From an uncultured Acinetobacter sp. (lineage in GTDB: Bacteria > Pseudomonadota > Gammaproteobacteria > Pseudomonadales > Moraxellaceae), in NCBI GenBank assembly GCA_900771065.1, contig CAAGMP010000074.1, positions 1-6,934 on the forward strand: a DNA stretch of 6,934 nucleotides. Direction: 5' to 3'. Positions 5,490-6,934 of this stretch are shown piece after piece. Under the pieces are notes generated by a model. That model had not been told where the DNA came from. It worked only from the letters and a program-made list of their open reading frames with translations, and ran no database searches. Position 1 is the first letter of the stretch, and every line of letters starts with the position of its first letter. The translations under genes were made by a program, and so were the position numbers.

Positions 5490-6122
5490 ATGCCTCTAAT
5501 CGATTTTATTTTACATATTGACCAGCATTTGCTTGAATTTATTACAAATTATGGAATATGGATTTATGCCATTTTATTCTTAATTATTTTTGTCGAAACA
5601 GGTTTTGTGGTTATGCCCTTTTTGCCTGGTGACAGTTTACTTTTTGCTGCAGGCGCTTTAGCAGCATCTACGGGGGCAATGAATCCATGGATTTTAATTT
5701 TATTATTATTTGTCGCTGCAGTTTTAGGTGATACCTTAAATTATCATATTGGAAAATATATCGGTCCACGTGTTTTTGAAATTGACTCCAAATTTATTAA
5801 TAAAAAACATTTATTCGCAACACAACAATTTTTCGAAAAACATGGTGGAAAAACCATTATTTTTGCACGTTTTGTGCCCTTTGCGCGTACTTTTGCTCCA
5901 TTTGTTGCAGGTACAGGTCAAATGAATTACAAATATTTTTTAACTTATAATATGGTTGGTGGATTTTTATGGATTTCATCCTTTATTACTTTAGGTTATT
6001 TATTTGGTAACATGCCAATTATTAAAGATAATTTTACCTATCTAATTTTTGGTATTATTATTTTAAGCGTATTACCCGGTGTCATTGGTTTTATTAAATC
6101 TAAAATGGCTAAGCGATCATAA
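5490..6122 (+). CDS. DedA-family inner-membrane protein
   Basis: DedA/SNARE-associated (VTT domain) proteins are polytopic inner-membrane proteins linked to envelope homeostasis, drug and pH tolerance; some members act as undecaprenyl-phosphate or phospholipid transporters. This one is 210 aa, a normal length. Residues corresponding to those reported essential in E. coli YqjA are all present: Glu36 in FVETG, Asp48 in FLPGDSLLF, and Arg127 and Arg133 in FARFVPFARTFAPFVAGTG. Hydrophobic segments lie near 23-60, 66-85, 148-172 and 182-203. It most resembles the YqjA/YghB/DedA group, but I cannot say which paralogue. ATG 5490 is the first start after an in-frame TGA at 5451, yet it has no Shine-Dalgarno sequence. 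The 3' end overlaps the opposite-strand LysE-family gene by 14 nt. Confidence 0.92.
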   Translation: MPLIDFILHIDQHLLEFITNYGIWIYAILFLIIFVETGFVVMPFLPGDSLLFAAGALAASTGAMNPWILILLLFVAAVLGDTLNYHIGKYIGPRVFEIDSKFINKKHLFATQQFFEKHGGKTIIFARFVPFARTFAPFVAGTGQMNYKYFLTYNMVGGFLWISSFITLGYLFGNMPIIKDNFTYLIFGIIILSVLPGVIGFIKSKMAKRS

Positions 6123-6708
6123 AAAACTTAAAAATGACAGGCAAAACACCAATCATAAGTAACAAAGCTGATCCCTTATATAAAACATCAGCTTTGCTTT
6201 GAGTTGATTTATTATCCAAAATCGCTTTACCAAAAAACATCCAAAATAACGATGTGGGCACTAAAACCGCTAAAAAAACTAAATAAGTCCAAAAACAATT
6301 TTCAACACTTTCCCATGTATTTTGTGGAAAAATTCCAACTGCAAACAACACAGCTTTAGGATTTTTTAAAGTCACAAAAAACAATTGTTTAGGTCGAATT
6401 GATGTATTTTTTTGATTATGCACCCTTAAATGCGATGCTTTCCATAAGTGAAAAGCTAGCCAAAATACATAAATTGCACTTGCAACATGTAAAATATCAA
6501 GTAGATACGGCCAAATAGGGTGGCATAAATGAATGAATAATGCCCACAAACTCATGGCATAAACATAGCCTAAAAATTCAGCTGGAATAAATAAGCTGGT
6601 TTTATAAATACCTTGTTGATATGCAGAACTCGCTAAGAGCGCATTGGTTGGACCTGGAATCAATAATGTGACAATGACTGCAAACACAAAAAACCACTGA
6701 TCTATCAT
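6109..6708 (-). CDS. LysE-family exporter, substrate unknown
   Basis: This is a second, divergent member of the LysE/RhtB exporter superfamily, 199 aa, in the inner membrane. Signatures are the N-terminal LLIPGPTNALLASSAYQQG (15-33), a central YVFWLAFHLWKAS (80-92), and TLKNPKAVLFAVGIFPQ (113-129), with about six hydrophobic segments. The loop between is short and basic (RVHNQKNTSIRPKQ). It is clearly different from the RhtB-like gene at 3718-4338 and not a recent duplicate. Members export amino acids or related small molecules; the substrate cannot be inferred here. ATG 6708 is preferred over the longer reading from 6756 because AGGTGA lies 7 nt upstream and a promoter predicts transcription from about 6732. 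It converges on the DedA gene with a 14-nt overlap. Confidence 0.82.
   Translation of the reverse strand: MIDQWFFVFAVIVTLLIPGPTNALLASSAYQQGIYKTSLFIPAEFLGYVYAMSLWALFIHLCHPIWPYLLDILHVASAIYVFWLAFHLWKASHLRVHNQKNTSIRPKQLFFVTLKNPKAVLFAVGIFPQNTWESVENCFWTYLVFLAVLVPTSLFWMFFGKAILDNKSTQSKADVLYKGSALLLMIGVLPVIFKFFMIA
6163..6196. repeat. perfect inverted repeat within the LysE-family gene
   Basis: CAAAGCTGAT (6163-6172) and ATCAGCTTTG (6187-6196) form a 10-bp perfect stem around a 14-nt AT-rich loop. It lies inside the C-terminal coding region of the LysE-family gene, about 40 nt beyond the convergent dedA stop. Neither strand has a T-run after the stem, so it is not a standard intrinsic terminator. It could fold in the 3' tail of the dedA mRNA. 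Confidence 0.6.
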
Positions 6709-6715
6709 TGCATTG

Positions 6716-6721
6716 TCACCT
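6716..6721 (-). promoter_or_regulatory. ribosome binding site fixing the LysE-family start
   Basis: AGGTGA on the minus strand, 7 nt before ATG 6708, is a good Shine-Dalgarno match and supports the 199-aa protein. Confidence 0.7.
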
Positions 6722-6738
6722 ATAAATACACGGTTATC

Positions 6739-6767
6739 GTTATATGAAAATTTCAAAAAAATAACAA
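6739..6767 (-). promoter_or_regulatory. sigma70 promoter of the LysE-family gene
   Basis: TTGTTA (complement 6762-6767) and TATAAC (complement 6739-6744) are spaced by 17 nt, matching the consensus at 4/6 and 5/6. The start near 6732 gives a leader of about 24 nt to ATG 6708. The promoter overlaps the longer reading frame, which argues against the upstream ATG at 6756. Confidence 0.55.
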
Positions 6768-6821
6768 GTGATAAATTTGTTGTTTATTTATGCAAATAAA
6801 TTATTTTTTTCAAAGAAAGCA

Positions 6822-6849
6822 TTGACCTAAAATTTCCATAATGTATCAT
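6822..6849 (+). promoter_or_regulatory. promoter of tRNA-Gly
   Basis: TTGACC (6822-6827) and TATCAT (6844-6849) are spaced by 16 nt, each matching the consensus at 5/6. Transcription would start near 6856, only a few bases before the mature tRNA 5' end at 6860. Confidence 0.6.
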
Positions 6850-6859
6850 ACACTGCCAT

Positions 6860-6934
<75 letters not shown>

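Noticed and set aside
3718..6756. The two LysE-superfamily genes as a recent duplication bracketing a mobile cassette of peroxidase plus DedA
   Set aside because: The two proteins share only family motifs, there are no flanking repeats or transposase genes, and codon use looks like the neighbours.

Overview
The window looks like a core-chromosome segment from Acinetobacter or a close Moraxellaceae relative. The evidence is a low-GC sequence with codons rich in A and T, an ATP synthase a-subunit N-terminus (MAAEEHALTSTEYIK) of the kind I recall from Acinetobacter, a znuA gene divergent from zur-znuC-znuB as in the known Acinetobacter zinc locus, and several genes lacking a good Shine-Dalgarno sequence. 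This assignment comes from memory of these families, not from a search.

Region 1 (1-707, minus strand): the beginning of the F-type ATP synthase operon. atpI is complete, atpB is present only as its first 15 codons, and a good sigma70 promoter (TTGCAT-17-TATAAT) lies at 615-643.

Region 2 (708-3732): the high-affinity zinc uptake locus. znuA (periplasmic binding protein) reads left. zur (zinc-sensing repressor), znuC (ATPase) and znuB (permease) read right and are tightly packed: zur and znuC overlap by 16 nt, and znuC and znuB are 3 nt apart. The divergent spacer contains a perfect 17-nt palindrome matching the Zur operator core and sitting on top of the znuA -10 element. The expected circuit is: zinc-loaded Zur binds the operator and silences uptake; zinc loss releases it and the ZnuABC importer is made.

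Region 3 (3718-6756): two RhtB/LysE-type exporters on the minus strand flank two plus-strand genes, a cytoplasmic DyP-type haem peroxidase (YfeX-like) and a DedA-family membrane protein. The peroxidase ends in a strong intrinsic terminator. Both exporter genes overlap the 3' end of a convergent plus-strand gene by 14-15 nt.

Region 4 (6757-6934): a short spacer and a tRNA-Gly(GCC) gene with its own promoter, cut by the window edge before the last base of CCA.

There is no gene-free stretch above 300 bases, and I see no insertion sequence, CRISPR array, prophage or defence gene. The region appears to be ordinary housekeeping sequence. The points worth a second look concern regulation (Zur operator architecture, possible read-through from znuA to atp, atpI start) and the distribution of histidines in the zinc proteins.
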